A stretch of DNA of 44,316 nucleotides. Source: Gemmatimonadota bacterium. GTDB lineage: Bacteria > Gemmatimonadota > Gemmatimonadetes > Longimicrobiales > RSA9. The stretch is taken from the NCBI GenBank assembly GCA_039715185.1, contig JBDLIA010000020.1:1-44316 (forward strand). Direction: 5' to 3'. Positions 34,107 through 43,065 of the stretch are shown here, piece after piece. Position 1 is the stretch's first letter. Each line of letters begins with the position of its first letter. Made by a program: the position numbers and the translations under genes. Below the pieces are notes generated by a model. It was given only the letters and a program-made list of their open reading frames with translations. It had not been told where the DNA came from and did not search any database.

Positions 34107-36500
34107 ATGATGCATCGGTCCGTTGTGATTCTCGCGCTATTCGTCGCGTTGGCGGCGGCGACGCAGCTTCGAACACCCGACCAAGGCGGTCGGGCGTCGG
34201 CCGAGGCGTCGGGGTCGGGTGCGCTCGTGTGGGCGGACACTCTGCCCGAGGAGGCGCGCGAGGCGCTCGAGCGAGGCCGGTACTGGCGCGCCAGCCGTAT
34301 CCTGAGGGAGTACCTCGCCCAAGTCCCCGAACCCGAGCCTGCGACCGTGCTGTTGGCGGCCCGAGCCGAGGCGGGGCTGGGCCGCTGGGACCGCGTGGAG
34401 TCCCTGCTGGCGGACCGTCCGTGGCTGGACGAAGAGGCGGGGGGGCTGGGCTGGAGCCTGCTGGGCCGGAGCCGCCTGCTGCAGGGCGAGCGCGACCAGG
34501 CGGAGCTGGATCTGGCGCGCTTCCTGGAGATCACCCCGGACACCTCCAAGCGGGCGCGTGGGATCGCCGAGATCCAACGCGGCATGGCGGCCGCCGGAGC
34601 CGGCGGCCGGGACGAGGCGCGGCAGGCGTTCGATTCCGCTCGCACTCTGCTGCCGGAGATCGCGGACTGGATCGCCGTCCTGGCGGCGCGCGCAGCAGCA
34701 GAATTCGGCGACACCGCGAGCGTGGAGGTGGAACTCGGCTCTACCGATCCGGTGCTGGCGCTGGACTGGGGCTGGGAGGTGCGCATAGACGCCTACGAGG
34801 CCGCGGGAGATGTGGCCGGCGCGGCGTTGGCCGCCGAGAGGGCCGCGCGCGAGCTCGACAACGCGGGTCGTCGGGCGAGCGCCTGGACGCGCCTGGGAGG
34901 CCTGCGGCTCATGCGCGGCGATACCACGGCGGCACTCGAGGCGCTGCGCAACGGCATCGGAGCGGCGCCGAGGCACCCCAACGCCGTCCCGGCGGCGCGA
35001 CTGCTGGCCACGATTCCCGACCTGACGCCGAACGATCACCTGCTGATCGGCCGTCTGTACATGCGGCACGGCAATCCGCGCCGCGGCGAGGAAGGGATCC
35101 GCAGCTATCTGGACGCGGGCGCCACGGAGGGCGGCGAGCGTATGCGCCTGCGACTGGAGTTGGGCCGCGCGCTGTTCAACGGCCGCCAGTACGCGAACGC
35201 CGAGCGCAACATGCTCGACCTCGCCGGCGAGTCGGGAATCCCGGGCGATATCGGGGCGACGGCGCTCTACTATGCCGGCCGCGCCCAGTACCGCCAGGGT
35301 CGCAGCAGCGAAGGCAGGTCGACGCTGTCGTCGATCACGGAGCGCTTCCCGGGGACCGAGGCCGGGGCGCGCGGTCGCTACCTGGTGGCCGACCTGGATC
35401 ACGACGCGGGCCGGCTGCGCGCCGCCGCCATCGGCTACCGTGCGACCACCGACGCGGCTCCCGACATCTACGAATCCGGGCTGTCCATGATGCGCCTGGC
35501 CGGCATCGCGTGGCAGGACGGCAAGGTCGCCCAGGCGGCGGAGATATACGAGGACTACCGGGTCCGCTTTCCCACGGGCAGGCGGGTCGATCAGGCCACG
35601 TTCTGGGCCGCGCGGGGGTACGAGGAGCTCGGGCGAGATTCGCTCGCCCGTGAGCGCTATCGCCAGGCCCGCAGAGCGGACCCGCTCTCCTACTACGGGC
35701 TGCTGGCGGCCGACGCGCTCGGCGAGGAGCCTCTCGCGGGCGCCCTGGCCGAATCGCCGCCGCGCGACGCCGCGATCGAGCAACAGGTCGAGCGCGCGAT
35801 GGAGCGGCTCGATCTGCTGCGCGAGTTGGATCTCTCCGACGAGGAAGACTACGAGGTCGGGCGTCTGCGCAGACGCTTTCAGGACCGCGACGGTTTCGAT
35901 TACGCGGTCGCCGAAGCCCTCATCGCGCGCGGGCACACCATCAACGGGGTTCGGCTCGGCTGGGCGATCAAGGACGACGAGGGCGTCTGGAATCGGCGCA
36001 TGCTGGAGATCGTATTTCCCTTCCCGTACCGGGAGGTCGTCGTCGCCGAGGCACGCGGGCGAGGGTTGGACCCATTCGTCGTGGCGGGGCTCATCCGGCG
36101 CGAGTCGCTCTTCCAGCCGGGCGCCGTGAGCTCGGCCGGGGCCATCGGGCTGATGCAGGTGCTGCCGACGACCGGGCGAAGCCTGGCCCGGGAGGCCGGC
36201 GTCCGCAACTTCTCGCCCGACCTGCTCAAGGAACCCGAAATCAACGTGCACCTCGGGACGCTGTACCTGCGCCAGCAGATGGATCGCTACGATCAGCGCC
36301 TGCCGAGGGTATTGAGCGCCTACAACGCCGGCCCGCACCGCGTGACCCGGTGGAGTACCTTCCCCGAGTTCGAGGACGATCGCCTGTTCACCGAGCGCAT
36401 CCCGTTCCGGGAGACGCGCGAATACGTGCGCGCGGTGGAGTCGCACATCCACGTGTACAGGGCGCTGTATGGCGCGGCGGCGGCGAGTTCGGGTCCCTAG
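34107..36500 (+). CDS. Soluble lytic transglycosylase with long helical-repeat N-terminus
   Basis: 797 residues from an ATG at 34107; the next codon is also ATG, with AGGAG just upstream. An N-terminal hydrophobic stretch (VVILALFVALAAATQL) suggests a signal peptide. Residues about 45-620 are Ala/Arg-rich tetratricopeptide-like helices, comparable with the U-shaped superhelix of Slt70. The C-terminal SLT domain has LIRRESLFQPGAVSSAGAIG with the catalytic Glu, then LMQVLPTT, LGTLYLRQQMD and VLSAYNAGPHRV. The reaction is non-hydrolytic cleavage of peptidoglycan strands. The TAG stop lies within the CTAG at which MITE-B and MITE-A are inserted in series. Confidence 0.93.
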   Translation: MMHRSVVILALFVALAAATQLRTPDQGGRASAEASGSGALVWADTLPEEAREALERGRYWRASRILREYLAQVPEPEPATVLLAARAEAGLGRWDRVESLLADRPWLDEEAGGLGWSLLGRSRLLQGERDQAELDLARFLEITPDTSKRARGIAEIQRGMAAAGAGGRDEARQAFDSARTLLPEIADWIAVLAARAAAEFGDTASVEVELGSTDPVLALDWGWEVRIDAYEAAGDVAGAALAAERAARELDNAGRRASAWTRLGGLRLMRGDTTAALEALRNGIGAAPRHPNAVPAARLLATIPDLTPNDHLLIGRLYMRHGNPRRGEEGIRSYLDAGATEGGERMRLRLELGRALFNGRQYANAERNMLDLAGESGIPGDIGATALYYAGRAQYRQGRSSEGRSTLSSITERFPGTEAGARGRYLVADLDHDAGRLRAAAIGYRATTDAAPDIYESGLSMMRLAGIAWQDGKVAQAAEIYEDYRVRFPTGRRVDQATFWAARGYEELGRDSLARERYRQARRADPLSYYGLLAADALGEEPLAGALAESPPRDAAIEQQVERAMERLDLLRELDLSDEEDYEVGRLRRRFQDRDGFDYAVAEALIARGHTINGVRLGWAIKDDEGVWNRRMLEIVFPFPYREVVVAEARGRGLDPFVVAGLIRRESLFQPGAVSSAGAIGLMQVLPTTGRSLAREAGVRNFSPDLLKEPEINVHLGTLYLRQQMDRYDQRLPRVLSAYNAGPHRVTRWSTFPEFEDDRLFTERIPFRETREYVRAVESHIHVYRALYGAAAASSGP

Positions 36501-36778
36501 CAGGTCGCTGAAAAAGGGTAGCGAGCCGCGTTGGGAGCGCCACGGGGTCGGATGCAAGGCAGCGCGACGACGCGATACCGCTGCGTATCGGGGAGGAGCG
36601 CTAACGACCTCAGACGGCCCCGTGCCGCCCCAACCCGAAGGGAGCAGGGGGTTGCGGGATCCAGCGTTCGTCTCTCCTCGTCACCATAGCTTAGGCTATG
36701 CCTCCTCGTCGTTCCTGCCCTGGACGCCCGCAAGCCCCCTGCTCGCGGCCGCACTCCCCTTTTTCAGCGACCTGCTAG
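36497..36778. mobile_element. MITE-B (282 bp, perfect 22-bp terminal inverted repeats)
   Basis: The left end CTAGCAGGTCGCTGAAAAAG (plus GG) is repeated exactly in inverse orientation at the right end. The interior holds two imperfect palindromes, one closed by GAGCAGGGGGTTGCGGG and CCCGCAAGCCCCCTGCTC. No protein is encoded. CTAG flanks both ends. The first CTAG contains the stop codon of the lytic transglycosylase and the second is shared with the adjoining MITE-A. Confidence 0.85.
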
Positions 36779-36941
36779 TTACCGTAACAGAAGTTTCAAT
36801 GGCATTCAGCGCGCGCTGCATCCCGCGAGCGCATCGTTGCCGCTTCTCACCGTAGCTACGGCTACGCTTCGTCACGGCGCCTTGCGTCGCGAGCGCTTCG
36901 CGCGCTTCGGTGCACACCCAACTTCCGTTACGGCGCCCTAG
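36775..36941. mobile_element. MITE-A copy 3 (divergent, 167 bp)
   Basis: CTAG on both sides, terminal repeats TTACCGTAACAGAAGTT and AACTTCCGTTACGGCGC, and the same interior order as copy 1 (GCGCGCTGCATCCCGCG, CCGTAGCTACGGCTACG, GCTTCGGTGCACAC) with many substitutions. It represents an older member or a subfamily. It abuts MITE-B, sharing one CTAG, and ends 17 bp before the cspA -35 box. Confidence 0.75.
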
Positions 36942-36958
36942 GCCAAACAAATGTTTCC

Positions 36959-36988
36959 TTGACGGCTTTTTCCGAGCCGGCCTACCTT
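36959..36988 (+). promoter_or_regulatory. Putative promoter of the cold-shock gene
   Basis: TTGACG (36959-36964), an 18-nt spacer and TACCTT (36983-36988), about 45 bp before the start codon. The leader is short, unlike the long thermosensing leader of E. coli cspA. Confidence 0.55.
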
Positions 36989-37034
36989 CGGTTACGCTCT
37001 CTTCCGTGGTAACCCTTCATCGGAGGCAGCATTA

Positions 37035-37238
37035 ATGGCCAGGGGCAGGATCAAGTGGTTCAATGACGCGAAAGGGTACGGCTTCATTGAGCAACCCGAC
37101 GGCGGCGAAGACGTCTTCGTTCACTTCTCGGCGATCGCCATGGAAGGATTCAAGACGCTCGCCGAGGGCTCCGAAGTCGAGTTCGAGCTCAAGCAGACCG
37201 ACAAGGGGCTGCAGGCCGGGAACGTGATGAGGCTCTAG
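37035..37238 (+). CDS. Cold-shock domain protein (CspA family)
   Basis: 67 residues, the standard size, from an ATG at 37035 preceded by GGAGG. It is a single OB-fold nucleic-acid binding domain. RNP1 is KGYGFIEQ and RNP2 is DVFVHFSAI, and the start [14 protein letters not shown] is typical. These proteins bind single-stranded RNA and DNA and act as RNA chaperones. It has its own promoter and a hairpin terminator, so it is monocistronic. Cold induction cannot be judged from sequence. Confidence 0.96.
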   Translation: MARGRIKWFNDAKGYGFIEQPDGGEDVFVHFSAIAMEGFKTLAEGSEVEFELKQTDKGLQAGNVMRL

Positions 37239-37267
37239 ACCCTGCGGTCATAGGAGCCTTCGCGTAA

Positions 37268-37302
37268 CGAGCGCCCCGACGCATGCCGCGTCGGGGCGCT
37301 CG
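37268..37302 (+). terminator. Hairpin terminator after the cold-shock gene
   Basis: CGAGCGCCCCGACGC pairs perfectly with GCGTCGGGGCGCTCG (15 bp, 5-nt loop). There is no strong U tract after it (ATTGCGTT), so it may be inefficient or need a factor. Confidence 0.7.
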
Positions 37303-37358
37303 ATTGCGTTCGTCCATCGCCGTTGCCCCGAGACGCCTCCCCAACCAGCTTGGCGGCC

Positions 37359-40097
37359 ATGGTCGACATTCCTGCCAAGACGCGTCCGCGCCTCTTCCTC
37401 ATCGACGGATACGCCCTGATCTATCGGGCGTTCTTCGCGATGATCAGTCGCCCCCTGACCACCAGCTCCGGCGAGAACACCTCCGCGGCGTTCGGGATGG
37501 TCCGCTTCCTTCGCAAGATTCTGGATGAGCACGAGCCGGACTATCTGGGCGTGGTCTGGGACGCCGGGACGAGCATGCGGACCGAGCTTTACCCCGAGTA
37601 CAAGGCCACCCGCGAAAAGATGCCGGACGACCTCGCGGCGTCCCTGCCTCGCATCCGTGACCTGATCGGCGCCTTCGACATTCCGGTCCTCGAGCTGGCC
37701 GACCACGAGGCGGACGACGTAATCGGCACCCTGGCCACCAAGGCCTCGAACCAAGGGTTGGAGGCCGTGATCGTGTCCGGGGACAAGGACTTCTACCAGC
37801 TCATCGCGCCGGGCATCAGCTTGCTGAATCCGGGCCGCGGCGGCGCCGGAGCGGTCGACGAGGAGTGGGTCGATACGCGCAACGCGTCGGAGCGACTGGG
37901 CGTGGTGCCGGAGCGCGTGGTGGACTACCTGGCGCTGATCGGAGACAGCTCCGACAACGTGCCTGGAGCGCCCGGAATAGGACCCAAGACGGCGACCAGG
38001 CTGCTGGCGGAGTACGGTGACCTGGACAGCTTGCTGGCAGCCGCGCCGGAGCTGAAGGCCAAACGCGCCCGGGAGGCGCTGACCGACCACCGCGACGAAG
38101 TGCTGCTGTCCCGCCGTCTCGTGACCATTCAGCGCGACCTCCCCATCGACCTCGACCTGGGCGCTCTCGCCGTGGGGAATCCGGACGTGGAGCGCCTGCG
38201 CCAGCTCTTCGTGGAGCTGGAGTTCCATAGCCTGGCGCGCGAATTGGGAGAGCCGGAGCGGCCCGCCCGCGAGGTCGAGACCAACTACCGGGTCGCCGCC
38301 GTGGCCGACCTGCCGGCGCTGGTGCGGGAGGCGCGGGCGGCGGCCGCGATAGGCGTAGACGTGCGACCGGACGAGATCACCAGCGCCCCCGTGGGCGTGG
38401 CGGTCGCGGTCGCGGAAGGCGACGCGTGGTATGTGCCGCTCGCGCACCGGCGCCCGGGCGAGTTGGCCCTGGGCGATACGGTGAGCAACGCCCCCGGCCT
38501 GGCGAGCGCCGAGCTGGCCGATCTGCGCGGCCTGTTGTCCGATCCGGGCATCGACAAGGTCGGACACGATCTCAAAGGGGCGCTCCTGGCGCTCAGGCGC
38601 GGCGGAGTGGAACTGGCCGGCCTCGCGTTCGACACCATGCTCGGGTCCTACGTCCTGGAACCCGGCAGGCGGGACCACGACCTGGAATCGCTCGCCCTGG
38701 AGCACCTGGGCCGCTCGGCATCCGCGATCGCGGATGTCACAGGCCGCGGCCGCGACCGGCTGCCCATCGCCGAGCGCGCCGTGGAGGCGGTGGCGGACCT
38801 CGGGTGCCAGCGGGCGGACATTGCGCTGCAGTTGAGGGCGGGCTTCGCCGAGCGACTCGAGGCGTACGAGCAGACCCGGCTGTACGGCGATATCGAGCTG
38901 CCGCTGGTTCCCGTGCTGGCGGACATGGAAACGGCGGGAATAGGGATCGACCTGCCCTTCTTCCGGGACCTGTCCGCGCGCTTCGACTCCGAACTCGCGG
39001 TACTGAGCGAGGACATCCACAGCGAGGCCGGGGGCGAGTTCAACATCAACTCGACGCAGCAGCTACGGGAGGTCCTGTTCGAACGGCTGGAGCTCCCGGT
39101 GATCAAGCGGACGAAGACCGGCCCCTCCACCGACGCGAGCGTCCTGGAGGAGCTGGCGAGCCAGGGGCATACGCTGCCCACCAGGATCCTGGAATACCGC
39201 CAGCTCGAAAAGCTTCGCAACACCTACGTGGACGCGCTGCCCCAGCTCGTCGATCCTGCGACCGGCCGTATCCACACCAGCTTCAATCAGGCCGTGGCGG
39301 CCACCGGCAGGCTGTCGTCGAGCGATCCGAACCTTCAGAACATTCCCGTCCGCACCGAGTTGGGGGCCGAGATTCGCAAGGGCTTCGTGCCGGAAGCGGG
39401 CCACCTGTTCGTGAGCGTCGATTACTCGCAGATCGAGCTCCGCATCCTGGCGCATCTATCGGGCGACACGGGGTTCGTCGACGCGTTTCGTGGGGGACGG
39501 GACGTCCATCGGGAGACCGCCGCGCGCGTCTTCGACGTGCCTCCGGACGAGGTCACGAGTCCAATGAGGGAGGCGGCGAAGACCATCAATTTCGCGACCA
39601 TCTACGGCATCGGTCCGTTCGCGCTCGGGCGGCAGCTCGGCGTGCCCTATCAGGAGGCCAAGCACTTCATCGACCAGTACTTCGAGCGCTTTCCGGGTGT
39701 GCGCGCCTATCTGGACACCCAGATCGAGGCAGCCCGCGAGCGAGGCTGGGTGGAGACGCTGGTGGGCAGGCGGCGCTACATCCCCGAGATTCGGTCGAAA
39801 AATCACAACGTGCGGCAGTTTGGGGAGCGCGCGGCCACCAACGCCCCGGTGCAGGGTAGCGCCGCGGACATCATCAAGATCGCGATGATCGACATCCACG
39901 CCGCTCTGGCCGAGGCACCCCAGCGGGGGCGCATGCTCCTGCAGGTTCACGACGAGCTCGTCTTCGAGGTCCCCGAGGACGCTGCCGAAGAGCTTGCCGA
40001 AGACGTCCGGCGCAGGATGGAAGGCGCGTTCTCGCTCGATGTGCCGCTGGTCGCCAGCGCCGGAATCGGCGGAGATTGGCTCGCTTGTAAGGCCTGA
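37359..40097 (+). CDS. polA: DNA polymerase I with inactive-looking 3'-5' exonuclease domain
   Basis: 912 residues from an ATG at 37359; a TTG at 37323 is possible. The N-terminal 5' nuclease domain is intact (FLIDGYALIYRAFFA, DHEADDVIGTLA, VSGDKDFYQL, IGDSSDNVPG). The polymerase domain is intact: motif A VSVDYSQIELRILAHL, motif B REAAKTINFATIYGIG, motif C LLQVHDELVFEVP. In the middle domain the proofreading residues are largely lost. D-x-E reads D334-V-R336, the position of E. coli Asp424 is Ala 408 (GHDLKGAL), and that of Asp501 is Arg 485 (GCQRADIAL). Like Taq polymerase it should extend and nick-translate but not proofread. Its function in Okazaki fragment maturation and repair is otherwise as usual. 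Confidence 0.96.
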   Translation: MVDIPAKTRPRLFLIDGYALIYRAFFAMISRPLTTSSGENTSAAFGMVRFLRKILDEHEPDYLGVVWDAGTSMRTELYPEYKATREKMPDDLAASLPRIRDLIGAFDIPVLELADHEADDVIGTLATKASNQGLEAVIVSGDKDFYQLIAPGISLLNPGRGGAGAVDEEWVDTRNASERLGVVPERVVDYLALIGDSSDNVPGAPGIGPKTATRLLAEYGDLDSLLAAAPELKAKRAREALTDHRDEVLLSRRLVTIQRDLPIDLDLGALAVGNPDVERLRQLFVELEFHSLARELGEPERPAREVETNYRVAAVADLPALVREARAAAAIGVDVRPDEITSAPVGVAVAVAEGDAWYVPLAHRRPGELALGDTVSNAPGLASAELADLRGLLSDPGIDKVGHDLKGALLALRRGGVELAGLAFDTMLGSYVLEPGRRDHDLESLALEHLGRSASAIADVTGRGRDRLPIAERAVEAVADLGCQRADIALQLRAGFAERLEAYEQTRLYGDIELPLVPVLADMETAGIGIDLPFFRDLSARFDSELAVLSEDIHSEAGGEFNINSTQQLREVLFERLELPVIKRTKTGPSTDASVLEELASQGHTLPTRILEYRQLEKLRNTYVDALPQLVDPATGRIHTSFNQAVAATGRLSSSDPNLQNIPVRTELGAEIRKGFVPEAGHLFVSVDYSQIELRILAHLSGDTGFVDAFRGGRDVHRETAARVFDVPPDEVTSPMREAAKTINFATIYGIGPFALGRQLGVPYQEAKHFIDQYFERFPGVRAYLDTQIEAARERGWVETLVGRRRYIPEIRSKNHNVRQFGERAATNAPVQGSAADIIKIAMIDIHAALAEAPQRGRMLLQVHDELVFEVPEDAAEELAEDVRRRMEGAFSLDVPLVASAGIGGDWLACKA

Positions 40098-40339
40098 CAG
40101 AAGGTCCCCGAACTTTCATCCCGCCAGCCCGCGGCGTGACCTGACTGTGACTCGTCAAAGCGCGTTTTGCACACGGGCGGGCGTCTTTCCACGCACTTTT
40201 CCACATCAACGCGCCGTTCGCTCCCTCCACATCCGCCGATGGGACGACGCGTCGAACCATGTTGGAGCCCCGATTATCCCTGCATCTGCGGGCATGGCCC
40301 GCCGCCGACGGCGGGGTACTTCAATCGAAGGGGGATGCC

Positions 40340-40735
40340 ATGAGCCGCTCGATCAACAAGATCACTCTCGTGGGCCACGTGGGTCGCGACCCGGACGTCC
40401 AGACCACCGGCACCGGAGCCCGGGTCGCCCACATGTCGCTCGCAACCAGTCGCCGGGTGCCGCGCGACGGAAGCGTCGAGGAGCGGACCGAGTGGCACCG
40501 ACTGACGCTGTGGGACCGCCTCGCCGAGATCGCCGAGGCGCACATCCGCAAGGGGGACCGGATCTACGTCGAGGGCCGCATGGACTACGACAGTTACGAG
40601 CGCAACGGCGTGAGCGTGCCCACCGCCGAGGTAACGGTGCGCGAGCTGGTCATGCTCGGCTCCCCGCGCCCGGCCGGAGACGACGCCGACGCGCTCGAGG
40701 ACGTCGAGGAGGAAGAGCTGGTCGAAGTAGGGTAG
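40340..40735 (+). CDS. ssb: Single-stranded DNA-binding protein
   Basis: 131 residues from an ATG at 40340 behind GAAGGGGG. The OB-fold is typical: MSRSINKITLVGHVGRDPDV, EWHRLTLWDRLAEIAEAHIR, KGDRIYVEGRMDYDSYE. It binds and protects single-stranded DNA and recruits partner proteins. The linker is short. The tail is very acidic (DDADALEDVEEEELVEVG) but lacks the usual Pro-Phe tip that docks to partners. This might be a paralogue or a lineage-specific tail. It lies 240 bp after polA, on the same strand. Confidence 0.92.
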   Translation: MSRSINKITLVGHVGRDPDVQTTGTGARVAHMSLATSRRVPRDGSVEERTEWHRLTLWDRLAEIAEAHIRKGDRIYVEGRMDYDSYERNGVSVPTAEVTVRELVMLGSPRPAGDDADALEDVEEEELVEVG

Positions 40736-40776
40736 CCGGCCAGGGAGCAGGCGCTCCCGCGATCCTGTTGGTCCGG

Positions 40777-42900
40777 CTAGAGAAAGTCGCGGAGCCGGGG
40801 GCGGACGGAGACCAACGTCTGCCATTCGCCCCCGTCCAGGCCGCGCGCGACGTCCACGCGCAGGATGTCGTGGATGAGCCCCACTCCGAGTCCGAACGAG
40901 GCGCGCACGCCGTCCGTGGGGCTGGCCCCCCACTCGGCCGGCAGCTCTTGTCCGCCCTCCTCCGCCCAGCCGAGGTGGGCCAACAGGCGCGGGCGAATCC
41001 AGGGGCCGAGAACCCCGAAGGAAGCTTCCGCCGCGGCCGTGAAGTAGCGGTCACCGCCGAAGGAACGGAACGCGAAGCCCGGGATCGATCCCAGGCCGCC
41101 GATGGAGTAGAGGCGCTGCGGGGGAGCGCTGCCGAGCGCGGCTCCCGCCGCGAGGCGTGTTTCCAGGTCCGCGCCTCCGGGGCCGGAGGAAACGCGAGCG
41201 GCGAGTTCCATTTCCGGCTGCAGAAACACGTCCCCGTCCCATGTCCCCAGGGCCAGCGAGCCGCTCCCGTCCCAGGACCGCGCGGCGCCGGGCCGGTGGG
41301 GACGCTCGATCCGGATGGCCGCCTCACCCAGTACGCCTTTCTCCACCGCGCGTACGGGGCGGAATCCGTCCGTGTCCCCCGCGCCGGGCGGCTCGTCGCC
41401 CACGACCAGAGCTGCGCTGCGGTGTCGCTCCGCGCTCACCTCGCCGCTCATCGTCCAGCCGTCGGCGACCTCCCCCCGCAGGCGCAGCAGTCCGCCGCTG
41501 ACAAAGAACGGATCCCAGTAGTCGATGTCGGCGAGCGCTGCGTGCAGCGAGTTCATGGCCCCCGACACGCGGCTGGAAGGACGTTGGTCCCGTCGCCGTT
41601 CGTGGTAGAGCTCGATGCGGCCGAGCAGGCCCTCGGACAACGGCCGCTCGGCCGCGACCATGCCATCGGCCCTTCGGCGGCCAGCCGCGTAGCCCGCTCC
41701 CAGCTCGATCCTCGTTTCGGGGCGGGGCGCCCATACCAGCCCGGCGCCGACGCGCACGCCCTCGGCGCGATTGTAGCGCAGGAAGGACGACGCGTCGTTC
41801 AGCCGTAGCCGCAGGCCAGGGAGGCCGCTCAGGCGGCGGGCGCCGACGAGGTCGCGCGTGACGCGGCGCAGATCCTCGAGCTCGGCCGGCGTCCCCAGGC
41901 CCTCCGCGTCCACCTCCGCGTGGAGCTCATCCTCGAACGGAAAGCGCTCCCGCGTCCCTTCGGGAAACGCCAGCACCGGGCGGCCGGCAAAGAAGTTGTC
42001 CGGCTGAGCCTCGTTGAAGCGATAGTCGCCGATCCGCAGGACCCCGCGGATTACCCCGCCGGTCGGGAAGTCGATCTCGGGAAGCTGCCTCCTGATCTCG
42101 AGCTTCTGCTCGTGAGGCAGCCAGTAGCGCTCGTCCCAGAGTCCGTTGTCCAGCGATATCCGGATGTAGTCCAATCGGCGATCCACGTACGACGCGGGCG
42201 TGAACGTGAAGCTCATGCGTACGATGGCGGCCGAGGATCGGTCTATGAACAGGGACCCGACGAACGCCGGGCTGTCGAAGCGCCGCGGCCGCACCTGGAT
42301 CTCGTACACCCGAATCGGCTCGGGCCGGCCGGTCAAACGGATCGACAGCGAGTCGGCGAGCCGGAAGTCGTACGTCTGATCGGAGCGCGGCGCGGCGGGA
42401 TGCGGCACGTCGCGGACTTCATCCCCATCGCCGAGGCGGATCACGTCGCCGAACTCGTCCTGCACCACCGTGAGGTGGTCCATGTGGTAGCGGATGCCGT
42501 TGGGCAGCGAGCTGGCGTCGCGCAGGCCGACGATGTGCTGTTTGGTCCGATCGGGCGTGGCCCAGAAGATGTTCAGGGCGATCTGATCGGTCTTGACCAG
42601 GGTGCGCTCCGCCGAGTCTCGCCTGTCCAGATAGAAGTAGACGTACCCGGTCGCGCGCGCCTGGTAGCTGGTGAGCCCGGAGTCCGCGCGGGGCACCGCC
42701 CGCCGGGCTCGGGCCGCCGCGACGAGCTCCAGGGATCTGGCGTCGTTCCAGTCGTCCGATTCCTGGGCGAGCGCCGGCTGAATGGTGCCGGCACAGAGGA
42801 CCAGGCCGGCCACCCAGCGCGCAAGGCAGCGGCGCAACGGGGTCGCCCGTCCGCGGGCGCACTGAGGCGGTGAACGCCGCTGTGGATTGCTCGGGATCAT
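40777..42900 (-). CDS. Outer-membrane beta-barrel protein, predicted
   Basis: 707 residues from an ATG at 42900. A signal peptide ends at ALA-QE near residue 45. The N-terminal half is soluble and beta-rich (SYQARATGYVYFYLDRRDSA, SPAFVGSLFIDRSSAAIVRM, GLWDERYWLPHEQKLEIRRQ). This layout is seen in DUF5686-like and surface-antigen proteins, which have a periplasmic domain before the barrel. The second half has alternating amphipathic strands (GVRVGAGLVWAPRPETRIEL, GGDRYFTAAAEASFG) and ends in RPRLRDFL, consistent with a barrel. I cannot name the substrate or exact family. It converges with ssb (41-bp gap), and a GC hairpin without a U tract lies upstream at 42994-43028. Confidence 0.75.
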   Translation of the reverse strand: MIPSNPQRRSPPQCARGRATPLRRCLARWVAGLVLCAGTIQPALAQESDDWNDARSLELVAAARARRAVPRADSGLTSYQARATGYVYFYLDRRDSAERTLVKTDQIALNIFWATPDRTKQHIVGLRDASSLPNGIRYHMDHLTVVQDEFGDVIRLGDGDEVRDVPHPAAPRSDQTYDFRLADSLSIRLTGRPEPIRVYEIQVRPRRFDSPAFVGSLFIDRSSAAIVRMSFTFTPASYVDRRLDYIRISLDNGLWDERYWLPHEQKLEIRRQLPEIDFPTGGVIRGVLRIGDYRFNEAQPDNFFAGRPVLAFPEGTRERFPFEDELHAEVDAEGLGTPAELEDLRRVTRDLVGARRLSGLPGLRLRLNDASSFLRYNRAEGVRVGAGLVWAPRPETRIELGAGYAAGRRRADGMVAAERPLSEGLLGRIELYHERRRDQRPSSRVSGAMNSLHAALADIDYWDPFFVSGGLLRLRGEVADGWTMSGEVSAERHRSAALVVGDEPPGAGDTDGFRPVRAVEKGVLGEAAIRIERPHRPGAARSWDGSGSLALGTWDGDVFLQPEMELAARVSSGPGGADLETRLAAGAALGSAPPQRLYSIGGLGSIPGFAFRSFGGDRYFTAAAEASFGVLGPWIRPRLLAHLGWAEEGGQELPAEWGASPTDGVRASFGLGVGLIHDILRVDVARGLDGGEWQTLVSVRPRLRDFL

Positions 42901-43065
42901 GCCCGGAGGGGTTCGCTGGCCTAGCGCTTCACGAGCGTGGTGCCGGTCCTACTAACCGGCCGTTCCTTGCGCGGTTCCGGTGGCCAATACTGCCTCGGGG
43001 CCCCGCCGCGAGCGACGAAGGCCCCGAGTGCGCAGCCTCACGGCGCGTGCGCGCGCGGCTGCGAG

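Noticed and set aside
34137-36557. 806-codon leftward frame opposite the lytic transglycosylase
   Set aside because: Antisense shadow; it reads into MITE-B and carries no domain.
42994-43028. CTCGGGGCC/GGCCCCGAG hairpin as a terminator of the sigma factor gene
   Set aside because: The stem is good but no U-rich tract follows on the minus strand, so it is not annotated as a terminator.
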